64,000 nucleotides of DNA from Stutzerimonas nitrititolerans (lineage in GTDB: Bacteria > Pseudomonadota > Gammaproteobacteria > Pseudomonadales > Pseudomonadaceae). The stretch is taken from the NCBI RefSeq assembly GCF_003696285.1, contig NZ_RFFL01000008.1, positions 62,001-126,000 on the forward strand. The letters run 5' to 3'. Shown here one piece after another: positions 17,405 through 28,289 of the stretch; position 1 is the first letter of the stretch, and every line of letters begins with the position of its first letter. The position numbers were made by a program, and so were the translations under genes. The notes below the pieces were generated by a model. It was given only the letters and a program-made list of their open reading frames with translations, had not been told where the DNA came from and did not search any database.

Positions 17405-18034
17405 TTACTTGTGCTCCTCGTGCTCGGTCAGCTTGACCGCGTCGGCGGCCTCGTCGGCCAGCCCCAGGCCGGTCTGCTGGTTACGCAGGATGCGCACGAG
17501 AATCTCGGCGAAACGAATGAACATCAAGGTGAAACCGAAAGGCACGATCATGCCGATATGCCACTGCTTGATGCCGACATGACCCAGGTCTTCGGCACCG
17601 ATGTTGGCGTTGAACAAGGTGTGCATCCACTCGAAGCTGGCGACGCTGAGCAGCCCCGCATAGCCCAGGCAGACCACGCAGGCGATCAGGCCGATGATGC
17701 GTTGCACATGGCGCGGCGCGAGCTTGACCAGCGCATCGACACCGATATGGCCGGCGGTGCGCACGCCATAGGCCAGGCCGAAGAAGATCAGCCAGCCGAA
17801 CAGCGCCTTGGTCAGCGCGTTGCTCCAGGTCATCGCCTGCGCCAGCCCGATGATGAAATCACCGATGGCGAAGAAGAAATCCTCGGCTGCCGGATAACGG
17901 TCCGCCAGGTTGTAGAACAGGGTGTAGGCATTGTTGAGGATGACGTAGACGAACGTCACCAGTGTCATGGCTCCCAGCAGGAAGGCGATGAAACCTTCCT
18001 CGAAGTGGTCCCAGACGCGCCGAAGGGCGTTCAT
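17405..18034 (-). CDS. dctQ: C4-dicarboxylate TRAP transporter small permease
   Basis: 209-residue protein with four hydrophobic helices of the DctQ family, longer than the minimal family size because of an insertion between helices 1 and 2. Two ATGs are in frame, at 18043 and 18034. GGGAG lies directly against the first but 9 bases before the second, so 18034 is preferred. It abuts dctM directly and is separated from dctP by 273 bases that hold a long hairpin. Confidence 0.93.
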   Translation of the reverse strand: MNALRRVWDHFEEGFIAFLLGAMTLVTFVYVILNNAYTLFYNLADRYPAAEDFFFAIGDFIIGLAQAMTWSNALTKALFGWLIFFGLAYGVRTAGHIGVDALVKLAPRHVQRIIGLIACVVCLGYAGLLSVASFEWMHTLFNANIGAEDLGHVGIKQWHIGMIVPFGFTLMFIRFAEILVRILRNQQTGLGLADEAADAVKLTEHEEHK

Positions 18035-18307
18035 GGATGACATCTCCCGATGGATTGCGGTTTATGTGCGGTAGCCGAGCGCGGAGCGCGCGTCATGCCC
18101 AGCCGGGTCCGGCTGGAGACAGAGCAGTAAAAAGCACTCGACGAAAGCCTGTTTCATACCACCGAGACAGCAGGCTCCCGATCACATCGGCGCTGCGGCT
18201 CCGGGCCCGTCGGGACTTCGGCTCGGCAGTTGCCTGGCTTTTCACTGATCTGTCGGTATCACCGGTGGTGAAGCAGAGGGGTGGGGATACCCACCCCTCC
18301 ATGGGCA
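18035..18307. other. dctP-dctQ intercistronic region
   Basis: About 270 bases without a gene. It contains a perfect 8+8 palindrome (18099-18116, CCAGCCGG/CCGGCTGG) and the 10-bp hairpin described separately. No coding sequence or clear sigma-70 promoter is seen. Confidence 0.7.
18276..18299 (-). promoter_or_regulatory. Intercistronic hairpin after dctP
   Basis: Perfect 10-bp inverted repeat GAGGGGTGGG/CCCACCCCTC with a 4-base loop, 8 bases after the dctP stop. No T-run follows on the minus strand, so it looks less like a full terminator than a partial terminator or an RNA-stabilising structure. That would leave binding protein made in excess of the membrane subunits. Confidence 0.6.
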
Positions 18308-19381
<1,074 letters not shown>

Positions 19382-19442
19382 TCATCGGTGGAACGCCGAT
19401 ATGCCAACTGCGATCCGCTTTGCCGGCTCATCTTGTTACAAG

Positions 19443-19458
19443 AGCAAACGCTGTGCCA
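19443..19458 (-). promoter_or_regulatory. Sigma-54 (-24/-12) promoter of dctPQM
   Basis: On the minus strand TGGCACAGCGTTTGCT matches the TGGCAC-N5-TTGCW consensus exactly, with GG and GC elements correctly spaced. Transcription would start near 19431, leaving a leader of about 130 bases. The adjacent gene encodes the sigma-54 activator DctD, which supports the call. Confidence 0.85.
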
Positions 19459-19638
19459 CATGGCCATCGCGCTACCCTTGGCCGCCGAAGTGTACCCGGC
19501 TTGCGCCGGAATGCTGCCGCTAATTTTCCGGCGACACCTCTAATTCGCCGTTTTAAACCTAGCAGCATCGGAAGAAAGCCCCAGGCTCCAGTCGTCGCCA
19601 ACAACGGAGCTGAAAAGAATGTGGCGGAAAGCCGCCAG

Positions 19639-21027
19639 TCAATCGCCATCCTCGGGCGAACTTCCGCCAGCTTCGGTAAAGCTCAGGCCATGCTTGCGCA
19701 ATTTGTCGTGCAGGGTCTTGCGGGGCAGGCCCAGCGCTTCGGCGACGCTGCGCAGCGAACCGTGCGGACGCGCCAGTTCCGCGGCGATCAGCGCGCGCTC
19801 GAAGGCTTCCACCTGTTCGCCCAGGCTCGCGCCACTCGCCTCGGCAGGTGCGTGGGGTACTTCGTCGACAGGCTCCAGGCCCAGTGGCAGGCCCAGAGCG
19901 AAACGTTCGGCGGTGTTCTGCAGTTCGCGGATATTGCCGGGCCAGGTGTGGCGCAAGAGCTGGCCGCGCTGTTCGGGACGCACCTCGCGGACCGGCAAAC
20001 CATGGCGACTCGCGGCGGTCTCGGTGAAATGCTGGAACAGGAACAGCATGTCTTCGCTGCGCTCGCGCAGCGGCGGAATACGCAGCGGGGCGACGTTCAG
20101 CCGGTAGTAGAGGTCGGCGCGGAAACGGCCCTGGTCGGAGGCCAGGCGCAGATCCTCCTTGGTGGCGGCGATCACGCGGATATCCAGGCTGATCGACTGG
20201 TTGCCGCCCAGTCGCTCGACTACGCGCTCCTGCAGCATGCGCAGCAGCTTGACCTGCACGTCCAGGCTCATGCTCTCGATCTCGTCGAGGAACAGGGTGC
20301 CGCCGTTGGCGAATTCGAACTTGCCGATACGGCGTTTCTGCGCGCCGGTGAACGCGCCGGCTTCGTGGCCGAACAGCTCGCTCTCGACCACGGATTCGGC
20401 CAGCGCACCGGCATTGATGGCGACGAAGGGGCCGTCGCGACGGCTGGACAGGTCGTGCAGGGCCCGCGCCACGACTTCCTTGCCCGCACCCGTTTCACCG
20501 AGGATCAGCACGTCGGCCTGGGTACCGGCCAATGCGCCGATCTGCTCGCGCAGGCGCTGCATGGCCGGTGACTGGCCGAGCAGGCGCGCCGACAGTTGCT
20601 GGCGGTCGGCCAGGGCCAGACGCAGGCTGCGGTTGTCCAGCACCAGCTGGCGCAGGGCCAGGGCCCGGCGCACGCTGTCGAGCAGGGCCTCGCTGGGAAA
20701 AGGCTTTTCCAGGAAGTCGTAGGCGCCGGCGCGCATCGCCTGCACCGCCAGCTGGATGTCGCCATGGCCGGTGATCAGCAACACCGGCAGTTCCGCATCG
20801 TGGTCCTGTAGCTGTTGCAGCAGCTGCAGGCCATCCAGCCCCGGCATGCGGATATCGCTGACCACCACGCCCGGCCAGTCCGCCGGCAATCGCGCCGCCA
20901 GGCCGCGGGCGTCGTCCAGGCCGAGTACGCGCAACCCGGCGAGATCGAGGGTCTGGCTCAGCGCCTTGCGCAGGTAGGGATCGTCGTCGACCAGCAACAC
21001 CTGGGTCTGGGAATCGATCTGACTCAT
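19639..21027 (-). CDS. dctD: C4-dicarboxylate response regulator, sigma-54 activator DctD
   Basis: 462-residue NtrC-type regulator. Receiver domain at residues ~8-122 (acidic DDD pocket, phosphoacceptor Asp in VVVSDIRMPG), AAA+ domain at ~145-375 with GETGAGKEV Walker A and an intact GAFTGA loop for sigma-54 contact, and a Fis-type helix-turn-helix at the C-terminus (SVAEALGLPRKTLHDKLRK). The ATG at 21027 begins the regulator proper. It lies 5 bases after dctB and should activate dctPQM from the sigma-54 promoter upstream of dctP. Confidence 0.95.
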   Translation of the reverse strand: MSQIDSQTQVLLVDDDPYLRKALSQTLDLAGLRVLGLDDARGLAARLPADWPGVVVSDIRMPGLDGLQLLQQLQDHDAELPVLLITGHGDIQLAVQAMRAGAYDFLEKPFPSEALLDSVRRALALRQLVLDNRSLRLALADRQQLSARLLGQSPAMQRLREQIGALAGTQADVLILGETGAGKEVVARALHDLSSRRDGPFVAINAGALAESVVESELFGHEAGAFTGAQKRRIGKFEFANGGTLFLDEIESMSLDVQVKLLRMLQERVVERLGGNQSISLDIRVIAATKEDLRLASDQGRFRADLYYRLNVAPLRIPPLRERSEDMLFLFQHFTETAASRHGLPVREVRPEQRGQLLRHTWPGNIRELQNTAERFALGLPLGLEPVDEVPHAPAEASGASLGEQVEAFERALIAAELARPHGSLRSVAEALGLPRKTLHDKLRKHGLSFTEAGGSSPEDGD

Positions 21028-21032
21028 GCGGT

Positions 21033-22838
21033 TCAGTCCTCGCTCGGAAAGGTCACGCCCGGATCGGCGCTGCGCAGGTAAAGACATAACTGGGCGCCGC
21101 CTTCGGGATGGTTGGCCAGGGTCAGCTCGCCATCCAGGGCGCGGGCAAGGGTATCGCAGATGGCCAGGCCCAGGCCCAGCCCCTGGGTACTGGTCTTGGT
21201 AGTGAAGAAGGGCTCGCGGGCGCGCTGCAGCGCCTCAGTGCTGAAACCGGGGCCGTTGTCGCGCAGGGTCAGCAGCACACCGCCTTCGTTGCGCTCGGCT
21301 CGCAGCCAGATGCGCCGCTCCGGCGGCCGCTCCTTCAGCGCGTCGAGGGCGTTGGCCAGCAGATTGGAGAGGATCTGCCGCAGGCGCGTCTCGCCCGCCT
21401 GGACCCAGAGGGTCGCTTCCGGCAGGTCGCGAATCAGCTCGACGCCCAGCGCCTGGCGACGTTTGGCCAGCAGCGCCAGGGCATCGTCCAGCGCCGGTTG
21501 CAACGCCACGCGCTCGGGCGCATGGCGGTCGCGGCGGGCGAAGGCGCGCAGGTGGGCGATGATCGAGGCCATTCGCGCGGTGAGCTCGCTGATCAGCTTG
21601 AGGTTGTCGCGCGCCTCCTCGTTGCGTTGCTGATCGAGCAGCACCCCGGCGTTGTCGGCATAGCTGCGGATGGCGCCCAGCGGCTGGTTGAGCTCGTGAC
21701 TAATGCTGGCGCTCATGGTGCCCAGCGCCGAGAGTTTGCCAGCCTGCAGCAGTTCGTCCTGGGCGCGGACCAGTTCCTGCTGGGCCTGCTCGCGCTCGAG
21801 CACCTCGACCTTCAGCCGCCGGTTCAGCGCCTCAAGGTCCCGGGTGCGCTCCTGAACGCGCTGTTCCAGCTGCTGGCGGGCGCGGGTATCCAGCGCCAGA
21901 CGTTCGATGAAATGCCGCCGGCGCTGCATCAACAGGCCGAGCCAGAGCAGCAGCGCCAGGAGGGTCGCGGCACCGATGGCGACCACGGTGCGCACCGGTC
22001 GCTCGACCAGGCTGACGGGCGCCAGGATGCGCACCGTCCAGTCGATCTCCTTGAGTTCGCGACTCTGGATCAGCCAGGAATCGATATCCAGCGTCAGGTG
22101 CCGCGGATTGAGTGTGGTGTAGGGTTGATCGAAGCGGATCTGTTCGCGTTCGTCCTCCTCCAGCCCGCGGGTGGCGCGAAAGCGCCACTCCGGCTGCGAG
22201 GTCAGGATCACCACGCCGAAGTTGTCGGTCACCAGCAGCCGTTCCGGCGTATTACCCCAGAGCGTCTCGGTGTGGTCCAGGTCGACCTTGACCACCAGCA
22301 CGCCGATGGCCTTTTCATCGTCGTACACAGCGGCGCCGAAGTAGTAGCCGCGCTTGCCGGAGGTATTGCCGAGGCCGAAGAAGCGTCCGAGCCGGCCTTG
22401 TCCTTCCATGGCCTGGCGGAAGTACGGCCGAAAGGCGAAGTTGCGCCCGACGAAGCTGTCCGGGTCGTCCCAGTTGGAGGAGGCCAGCGTGGTGCCTTCC
22501 AGGTCCATCAGGTAGATCACATCGGCACCGGTCTGCCGGTGCAGCTTCTTCAGCAGGCGATTGGCGCTGTCGCGCACCGCCGGCTCTTCGGCGCCATGCA
22601 GGGCGGCGCGCAACGCGGGCAGGTCACCGAGGATGCGCGGCAATACTTCGTAGCGGCTCAGGATGCCCAGCAGGTTGGCGACATAGAGATCGAGCGTCTG
22701 GCGATTCTGTTCGATCAGCTCGTTGCTGTAATAACGCTCGGCCAATTGCTGCAACGGCCAGAGCAGCGGCGCCAGCAGCAGGGCCAGCAAGGCCAGGTTG
22801 CGCCAGCGGGGGCGACGCGGAGTTACGGGTGCGGTCAT
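21033..22838 (-). CDS. dctB: C4-dicarboxylate sensor histidine kinase DctB
   Basis: 601-residue membrane kinase. Two helices (about residues 13-32 and 285-303) flank a periplasmic double PDC/Cache sensor domain with the typical RNFAFRPYFRQAM segment. A coiled coil (~320-370) leads to the HisKA site ASISHELNQPLGAIRSYADN and an HATPase domain with NLLANALDAL, DNGPGF and GLGLAI motifs. It senses dicarboxylates and phosphorylates DctD. The rfbD gene ends 104 bases upstream on the same strand. Confidence 0.95.
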   Translation of the reverse strand: MTAPVTPRRPRWRNLALLALLLAPLLWPLQQLAERYYSNELIEQNRQTLDLYVANLLGILSRYEVLPRILGDLPALRAALHGAEEPAVRDSANRLLKKLHRQTGADVIYLMDLEGTTLASSNWDDPDSFVGRNFAFRPYFRQAMEGQGRLGRFFGLGNTSGKRGYYFGAAVYDDEKAIGVLVVKVDLDHTETLWGNTPERLLVTDNFGVVILTSQPEWRFRATRGLEEDEREQIRFDQPYTTLNPRHLTLDIDSWLIQSRELKEIDWTVRILAPVSLVERPVRTVVAIGAATLLALLLWLGLLMQRRRHFIERLALDTRARQQLEQRVQERTRDLEALNRRLKVEVLEREQAQQELVRAQDELLQAGKLSALGTMSASISHELNQPLGAIRSYADNAGVLLDQQRNEEARDNLKLISELTARMASIIAHLRAFARRDRHAPERVALQPALDDALALLAKRRQALGVELIRDLPEATLWVQAGETRLRQILSNLLANALDALKERPPERRIWLRAERNEGGVLLTLRDNGPGFSTEALQRAREPFFTTKTSTQGLGLGLAICDTLARALDGELTLANHPEGGAQLCLYLRSADPGVTFPSED

Positions 22839-22942
22839 GCGTGTGTGCCTGTGGGTCCGGCACGATTATGCACATTCGCAGCGTCGAGGGCGCCTGTATC
22901 TGTCGGCCCTCGTCAGGCAAGGCGTCGCCTGGCGTCGTCCGT

Positions 22943-23854
22943 TCAGACGCTCTGGGTGGCCGGCAGCGGCTGTTCCGGTTGGCAGCAACGGGTTTGGGCC
23001 AGACATTCCTGCAGGGCAGCCTCCCAATGCGGGAGCCGGATGTCCCAGTCGCGTTGCAGGCGTGAGCAGTCGAGGCGCGAATTGAGCGGACGCTCGGCCG
23101 CGGTCGGGTAGTTCTTCGAGGCGATCGGCTCGATTTCCGCGCACAGGCGATCCTGCTGGCGCAGGTGGCCAGCGATCGAGCGGGCGAACCCGTACCAGGA
23201 GGTTTCGCCGCTGGCGGTCAGGTTGTACAGGCCATTGAACTCACCGTGGCCTTTGCGCCGGGCGTTGATCAGCTGCGCGGTGGCGCGGGCGATGGTGCCC
23301 GCCCAGGTCGGCGCGCCGATCTCGTCGCTGACCACGGTGAGCGAGTCTCGTTGCTGCAAAAGTCGCTGCATGGTCAGCAGGAAGTTGCGGCCCTGCAGCG
23401 AATAGACCCAGCTGGTGCGCAGGATCAGGTGCTCGCCGCCTACCGCGGCAATCGCCTGCTCGCCGGCCAGCTTGCTGGCACCGTAGACGCTCAGGGGGTG
23501 CGGCACGTCGTCTTCGCTGTAGGGCTGCGGCTTGCGCCCGTCGAAGACGTAGTCGGTGGAATAGTGGATCAGCGGCACCCCCAGCCTGGCGGCCTCTTCG
23601 GCCAGCACCCGCGGGCCGGTGGCATTGACCGCATAGGCCAGCTCGGCCTGCTCCTGGGCGAGATCCACGGCCGTGTAGGCGGCCGCGTTGACGATCAGGT
23701 CCGGGCGTAGCAGGCCGATCTGCTGGCGTATCTGTTCTGGATCGGCCAGGTTCATGGCGTTGTGCCCCAGCGCCAATACGGTGCCTTCACCCGCAAGCGA
23801 GGTTTGCAGGGCCTGAGCCAGTTGCCCCTTGCTGCCGGTGATCAGGATCTTCAT
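22943..23854 (-). CDS. rfbD: dTDP-4-dehydrorhamnose reductase
   Basis: 303-residue NADPH-dependent reductase, the final step of dTDP-L-rhamnose synthesis. It is an extended short-chain dehydrogenase with the Rossmann motif ITGSKGQLAQAL at the N-terminus and YSTDYVFDG plus YGASKLAGE carrying the catalytic Tyr and Lys. The start at 23854 gives MKILITG and overlaps the rfbC stop by 4 bases. Last gene of rfbBACD. Confidence 0.95.
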   Translation of the reverse strand: MKILITGSKGQLAQALQTSLAGEGTVLALGHNAMNLADPEQIRQQIGLLRPDLIVNAAAYTAVDLAQEQAELAYAVNATGPRVLAEEAARLGVPLIHYSTDYVFDGRKPQPYSEDDVPHPLSVYGASKLAGEQAIAAVGGEHLILRTSWVYSLQGRNFLLTMQRLLQQRDSLTVVSDEIGAPTWAGTIARATAQLINARRKGHGEFNGLYNLTASGETSWYGFARSIAGHLRQQDRLCAEIEPIASKNYPTAAERPLNSRLDCSRLQRDWDIRLPHWEAALQECLAQTRCCQPEQPLPATQSV

Positions 23855-24396
23855 GGGAACAGGTCTGCCTCGCTCAAGCGTTTGCCTGCCGCATCCTTGC
23901 CGGATAATTGCGGCGCCTGCTCGATCGGCCATTGGATGCCGAGTTCGGGGTCATTCCACAACAGGCTGCGCTCATGCTCCGGCGCATAGTAGTCGGTGGT
24001 CTTGTAGAGGAACTCGGCACTCTCGCTGAGGACCACGAAGCCATGGGCGAAGCCTTCGGGAATCCACAGCTGGCGCTGGTTCTCGGCGCTCAGGTGGGTG
24101 CCGGCCCAGCGTCCGAAGCTCGGCGAGCTGCGGCGCAGGTCCACGGCCACGTCGAACACCTCGCCGGCCACCACCCGCACCAGTTTCCCCTGGGGCTGCT
24201 GGATCTGGTAATGCAGGCCGCGCAGCACGCCGCGCTGGGACTTGGAATGGTTGTCCTGGACGAAGCTGCGCTTGAGCCCGGTCGCCGCCTCGAAGGCTGC
24301 GGCGTTGAAGCTCTCGTAGAAGAATCCACGCTCGTCGCCGAAGACCTTCGGTTCGATGATCAGCACATCGGGAATGCTGGTTTCGATGACCTTCAT
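23851..24396 (-). CDS. rfbC: dTDP-4-dehydrorhamnose 3,5-epimerase
   Basis: 181-residue cupin-fold epimerase. Family motifs are [28 protein letters not shown] with the catalytic His, and VPEGFAHGF-like [13 protein letters not shown]. The ATG at 24396 overlaps the rfbA stop by 4 bases, giving the normal length. It turns dTDP-4-keto-6-deoxyglucose into the L-lyxo form for RfbD. Confidence 0.95.
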   Translation of the reverse strand: MKVIETSIPDVLIIEPKVFGDERGFFYESFNAAAFEAATGLKRSFVQDNHSKSQRGVLRGLHYQIQQPQGKLVRVVAGEVFDVAVDLRRSSPSFGRWAGTHLSAENQRQLWIPEGFAHGFVVLSESAEFLYKTTDYYAPEHERSLLWNDPELGIQWPIEQAPQLSGKDAAGKRLSEADLFP

Positions 24397-25265
24397 GGGT
24401 GTTCCCCGGCGATCTTGAACAGGTACTGGCCATAGCCGGTCTTGCCCAGCGCATCGGCGCGGCGCAGCAGCTGCTCGCGGTCGATCCACTTGTGCTGGTA
24501 GGCGATTTCCTCCAGGCAGGCGACCTTGAGGCCCTGGCGATGCTCGATGGTCTGCACGTACTGCGAGGCTTCCAGCAGGCTGTCGTGGGTACCGGTGTCG
24601 AGCCAGGCGAAGCCGCGACCGAAGCGCTCGACGTTGAGGTCGCCACGCTTGAGGTAGGCATTGTTGACGTCGGTGATCTCCAGCTCGCCGCGCGGCGAGG
24701 GCTTGATCGTCTTGGCGATCTCGACCACGTCGTTGTCGTAGAAGTACAGGCCGGTGACCGCATAGCTGGACTTGGGCTGCTGCGGCTTCTCCTCGATGGA
24801 CAGCGCCTTGCCGTTCTCGTCGAAGTCGATCACGCCGAATCGCTCAGGGTCCTTGACCCAGTAGCCGAACACCGTGGCGCCGCTTTTCTGCGCCGAGGCG
24901 CGCTGCAGCTTCTCGGTGAAATGCTGGCCGTGGAAGATGTTGTCGCCGAGGATCAGGCACACCGAATCGTCGCCGATGAATTCCTCGCCGATCAGGAAGG
25001 CCTGGGCCAGGCCGTCCGGCGAGGGCTGCTCGGCATAGCTGAAGCTGACCCCGAACTGGCTGCCGTCGCCCAGCAGGTTGCGGTACTGCGGCAGGTCCTG
25101 TGGTGTGGAGATGACCAGGATCTCGCGGATACCGGCGAGCATCAGCACCGAGATCGGGTAGTAGGCCATGGGTTTGTCGTAGATCGGCAGCAGCTGCTTG
25201 GATACCCCGAGGGTGATCGGGTGCAGCCGGGTGCCGGAGCCGCCGGCAAGGATGATTCCCTTCAT
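24393..25265 (-). CDS. rfbA: Glucose-1-phosphate thymidylyltransferase
   Basis: 290-residue nucleotidyltransferase that makes dTDP-glucose from dTTP and glucose-1-phosphate. The N-terminal loop [20 protein letters not shown] and the following [17 protein letters not shown] are diagnostic, and ILGDNIFHG supplies the metal ligand Asp. It overlaps rfbB by 4 bases. The product feeds RfbB for rhamnose synthesis used in lipopolysaccharide core or O-antigen and possibly rhamnolipid. Confidence 0.96.
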   Translation of the reverse strand: MKGIILAGGSGTRLHPITLGVSKQLLPIYDKPMAYYPISVLMLAGIREILVISTPQDLPQYRNLLGDGSQFGVSFSYAEQPSPDGLAQAFLIGEEFIGDDSVCLILGDNIFHGQHFTEKLQRASAQKSGATVFGYWVKDPERFGVIDFDENGKALSIEEKPQQPKSSYAVTGLYFYDNDVVEIAKTIKPSPRGELEITDVNNAYLKRGDLNVERFGRGFAWLDTGTHDSLLEASQYVQTIEHRQGLKVACLEEIAYQHKWIDREQLLRRADALGKTGYGQYLFKIAGEHP

Positions 25266-26335
25266 GCGATGTTCTCCAGGGCGCCGAGGCGCTCACGTTG
25301 ATAGCTGCCATCCTGTACGCGACGGCACCATTCGAGGTTGTCCAGGTACCACTGCACGGTCTTGCGCAGGCCGGTCTGGAAGGTTTCCTGCGGGACCCAG
25401 CCCAGCTCACGCTCGATCTTGCCGGCATCGATGGCGTAGCGCAGGTCGTGGCCGGGGCGATCCTTGACGAAGGTGATCAGGTCTTCATAGCGCGCCACGC
25501 CTTCGGGCTTGCTCGGCGCCAGCTCTTCCAGCAGCGCGCAGATGCCGCGCACCACGTCGATGTTCTTCTGCTCGTTGTGGCCGCCGATGTTGTAGGTCTC
25601 ACCGACCTTCCCTTCGCTGACCACCTTGAACAGCGCGCGGGCGTGGTCCTCGACATAGAGCCAGTCACGTACCTGGGCGCCGTCGCCGTAGACCGGCAGC
25701 GGCTTGCCATCCAGCGCGTTGAGGATCACCAATGGGATCAGCTTTTCGGGGAAGTGATAGGGGCCGTAGTTGTTCGAGCAGTTGGTGATCAGCACCGGCA
25801 GGCCGTAGGTGCGCTGCCAGGCACGGACCAGATGGTCGGACGAAGCCTTGCTGGCCGAATAGGGCGAGCTGGGCGCATAGGGCGTGGTCTCGGTGAACAG
25901 GTCGTCGACGCCGTGCAGGTCGCCGTACACCTCGTCGGTGGAAATGTGGTGGAAGCGGAAGGCTTCACGACGGCCTTCCGGCAGACTCTGCCAGTAGGCG
26001 CGGGCGGCTTCCAGCAACTGGTAGGTGCCGACGATATTGGTCTGGATGAACTCGGCAGGACCGTCGATGGAGCGATCGACATGGGATTCGGCGGCCAGGT
26101 GCATGATGGCGTCCGGCTGGAACTCCAGCAGCGCTTCGCTAATCCGCTCACGATCGGCGATGTCGGCCTGCAGGAATTGATAGCGCGTATCGCCATCCAC
26201 TTCCGCCAGGGATTCGAGGTTGCCGGCGTAGGTGAGCTTGTCCAGGTTGAGCACGCTGTGCTCGGTGTCGCGAATGAGATGGCGGATCAGGGCCGAGCCG
26301 ATGAACCCGGCCCCGCCGGTGACGAGAATGCGCAT
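25262..26335 (-). CDS. rfbB: dTDP-glucose 4,6-dehydratase
   Basis: 357-residue extended short-chain dehydrogenase; first gene of the rfbBACD operon. NAD-binding motif [16 protein letters not shown] at the start, [21 protein letters not shown], and [15 protein letters not shown] with catalytic Tyr and Lys. Length and motifs are normal. Its upstream side is a stretch of more than 800 bases without genes, where its promoter must lie. Confidence 0.96.
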   Translation of the reverse strand: MRILVTGGAGFIGSALIRHLIRDTEHSVLNLDKLTYAGNLESLAEVDGDTRYQFLQADIADRERISEALLEFQPDAIMHLAAESHVDRSIDGPAEFIQTNIVGTYQLLEAARAYWQSLPEGRREAFRFHHISTDEVYGDLHGVDDLFTETTPYAPSSPYSASKASSDHLVRAWQRTYGLPVLITNCSNNYGPYHFPEKLIPLVILNALDGKPLPVYGDGAQVRDWLYVEDHARALFKVVSEGKVGETYNIGGHNEQKNIDVVRGICALLEELAPSKPEGVARYEDLITFVKDRPGHDLRYAIDAGKIERELGWVPQETFQTGLRKTVQWYLDNLEWCRRVQDGSYQRERLGALENIA

Positions 26336-26646
26336 GATGATTGGCTTCCTTGGCGCGCTGCTGAGCGGCAGGCTCTTAGCATGTCGGCAGGATAGACCGG
26401 CCGTCGATACAAAAATTCCCGAGCACCGTGGTCGGCCGGGTGACCGTTATGTTACCGGAGTAAACATGAGTGTAGTGGCGTAAAGCCAGGCGGGCGGGGT
26501 GCTGGAGGTGTTCGGATGGGGCGAGGCGGATTCTGAATGAGGTCTGGGGCGGACACCGACTGGCAAGATTGGGTGGTTGAATGAAAGTTTCGCTTTCGTG
26601 ATCGTTTATCGAGTTGCTCGATGGCGCGGGTTTCGCCCTGCTGGGC
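26336..26646. other. Intergenic region upstream of rfbB
   Basis: About 310 bases, AT-richer near 26430-26470, with no convincing gene. It should contain the rfbBACD promoter on the minus strand, but no clear -35/-10 pair was identified. The short open frames here lack ribosome binding sites and family resemblance. Confidence 0.6.
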
Positions 26647-27029
26647 GAGTCACTTTTTTCAGTCGCGAAAAAAGTAACCAAAAACGCTTGCCCCTGCATC
26701 CGGCCCCGGCTGCGCCGGGGTTCGTTCGCTCCATCGCCGCTCCGAGGGTCGTCGTACAAGGGCCATCCTTGGCCCTTTACGACTCTCGCCGCATCCCTGC
26801 GGCTCGCCCCTCTACGCAACGATTCCGCTCACCCTCCTGAAAGGGGCGGTTGGTGGCGCCTGTTGGTTCGTGCAAAAAGAAGCAAAGCCCAAGCAACACC
26901 AACAATCTTTCAAGCGACTCGGAGCCAGTTCCCCGTCAGGAGGGAACCCCGGCGTCGCCGCGGCCGGATGTCGGGCGCGCTTCCTCTTTGGTTACTTTCT
27001 CTTTCGCGCGAGCAAAGAGAAAGTGACTC
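26647..27029. repeat. 383-bp intergenic element with terminal inverted repeats
   Basis: The element begins GAGTCACTTT and ends AAAGTGACTC, a perfect 10-bp terminal inverted repeat. Each end is itself a hairpin: ACTTTTTTC/GAAAAAAGT-type at 26650-26677 and ACTTTCTCTTT/AAAGAGAAAGT at 26993-27024. The interior is GC-rich. Similar long AAAAAAGTAACC-type sequences are scattered through Pseudomonas intergenic regions and often give rise to false gene calls. No transposase is present. Confidence 0.7.
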
Positions 27030-27173
27030 GGCCGGGGGGCCGAAACCAGGTGTATCAGCACACTCGGTAATCGGTTTAGCACCGAAGCTCCAAATCGAAC
27101 TGCTATACCAATCTTGCCAGTCCGGTATCCATACTTACCTCCCGGTCTGGCTTAAGCCATGCTTTGTCCAGTC
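27030..27173. other. Spacer between repeat element and ABC permease gene
   Basis: 144 bases with no recognisable feature. It is downstream of the YhhJ-like gene, so a terminator would be expected, but no stem with a T-run is evident. Confidence 0.5.
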
Positions 27174-28289
27174 CTACCGCAACGACCTCCGCAACCGCGA
27201 CAACGCCCCAACGAAAAACACCCCGCCAATCACCACCAGCGCCACCAGCTGTGGCCAGACGATATCCGCCCCGGCGCCGCGGAAGAGGATCGCCTGGGCC
27301 AGCTCGACGAAGTGTGTGGTTGGTGCCGCCAGCATCAGGTTCTGGACGATCTCCGGCATGCTCTCGCGTGGTGTCATGCCGCCGGAGAGGATCTGCAGCG
27401 GCATCAGCGTGAGGATGACCAGCAAACCCAGTTGTGGCATCGAGCGCGCCAGCGTGCCGAAGAAGATGCCCATCGAGGTGGTGGCGAACAGGTGCAACGC
27501 CACGCCGCAGGCGAACAGCAGGAGCGAGCCCTGAATCGGCACCTGCAGCCAGCCTTCGACGATCAGGCGCAGGGAGAGCGCCGAGGCCACCAGCACTACC
27601 AGGCCCATGGACCAGACCTTGGCGCTCATGATCTCGAACGGCGTCACCGGCATCACCAGCAGGTGCTCGATGGTGCCGTGCTCGCGCTCGCGGATCAGCG
27701 CGGCGCCGGTGAGGATGATCGAGAGCATGGTGATCTGGTTGATCACCTCGTTCACCGCGCCGAACCAGGCGCGCACCAGGTTCGGGTTGAAGGCCATGTG
27801 CACCACCGCCTCGACGGGCAGCGCGGTGTCGCTGCGATAACGGGCGAGGAACGCCGTCACCTCGGCATTGATGATCTGCTGGATGTGCCCGGCGCCGGTG
27901 AAGGCCTGGCTGACCTGCGTCGCATCGACATTGAGCTGGATCGAGGGCTGGCGTCCGGCGAGCAGGTCCTGCTGGAAGTTCGGCGGGATATCCAGGGTGA
28001 AGGTGTAGAGCCCGGCATCCATGCCGCTGTCCATCTGCGCCAGGTCGATGGGCACGGGCTCGAGGAAATAGGGTGGCTGGAAGGCGTCGATGATGCGTGT
28101 CGAGACCTGTGAGCGATCCTCGTCGATGACGCCGATCACCGCCCGGTGCGGGGCTTCCGGCACGCCGGTGGCGCTGGAGTAGATGCCCAGGCTGAAGGCA
28201 TAGAGAATCAGCAGTACCAGCGCCGGGTCACGGTACAGGCTGCGCAGCTCCTTGATGCCCAGCTGCAGGATGTTCGACAGCTTGCGCAT
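27174..28289 (-). CDS. ABC-2 type permease, YhhJ-like
   Basis: 371-residue membrane protein of the ABC-2 transporter family. One N-terminal helix (about residues 22-40) is followed by a large periplasmic domain and five C-terminal helices. Recognisable segments are TGAALIREREHGTIEHLLVMPVTP and LGLLVILTLMPLQILSGGMTPRE. It directly follows the RbbA-like gene with no gap and forms an efflux complex with it and the HlyD-like adaptor. Such systems are linked to drug or small-molecule export; the substrate is unknown. Confidence 0.9.
   Translation of the reverse strand: MRKLSNILQLGIKELRSLYRDPALVLLILYAFSLGIYSSATGVPEAPHRAVIGVIDEDRSQVSTRIIDAFQPPYFLEPVPIDLAQMDSGMDAGLYTFTLDIPPNFQQDLLAGRQPSIQLNVDATQVSQAFTGAGHIQQIINAEVTAFLARYRSDTALPVEAVVHMAFNPNLVRAWFGAVNEVINQITMLSIILTGAALIREREHGTIEHLLVMPVTPFEIMSAKVWSMGLVVLVASALSLRLIVEGWLQVPIQGSLLLFACGVALHLFATTSMGIFFGTLARSMPQLGLLVILTLMPLQILSGGMTPRESMPEIVQNLMLAAPTTHFVELAQAILFRGAGADIVWPQLVALVVIGGVFFVGALSRLRRSLR

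Noticed and set aside
19460-19638. DctD binding sites upstream of the dctP promoter
   Set aside because: Short inverted motifs such as CCGGC...GCCGG occur, but none matches a known DctD operator well enough to annotate.
26577-27534. Several open frames of 60-300 codons across the rfbB-YhhJ intergenic region
   Set aside because: They cross the inverted-repeat element or lie antisense to the permease gene, have low-complexity translations, and lack ribosome binding sites and family resemblance.
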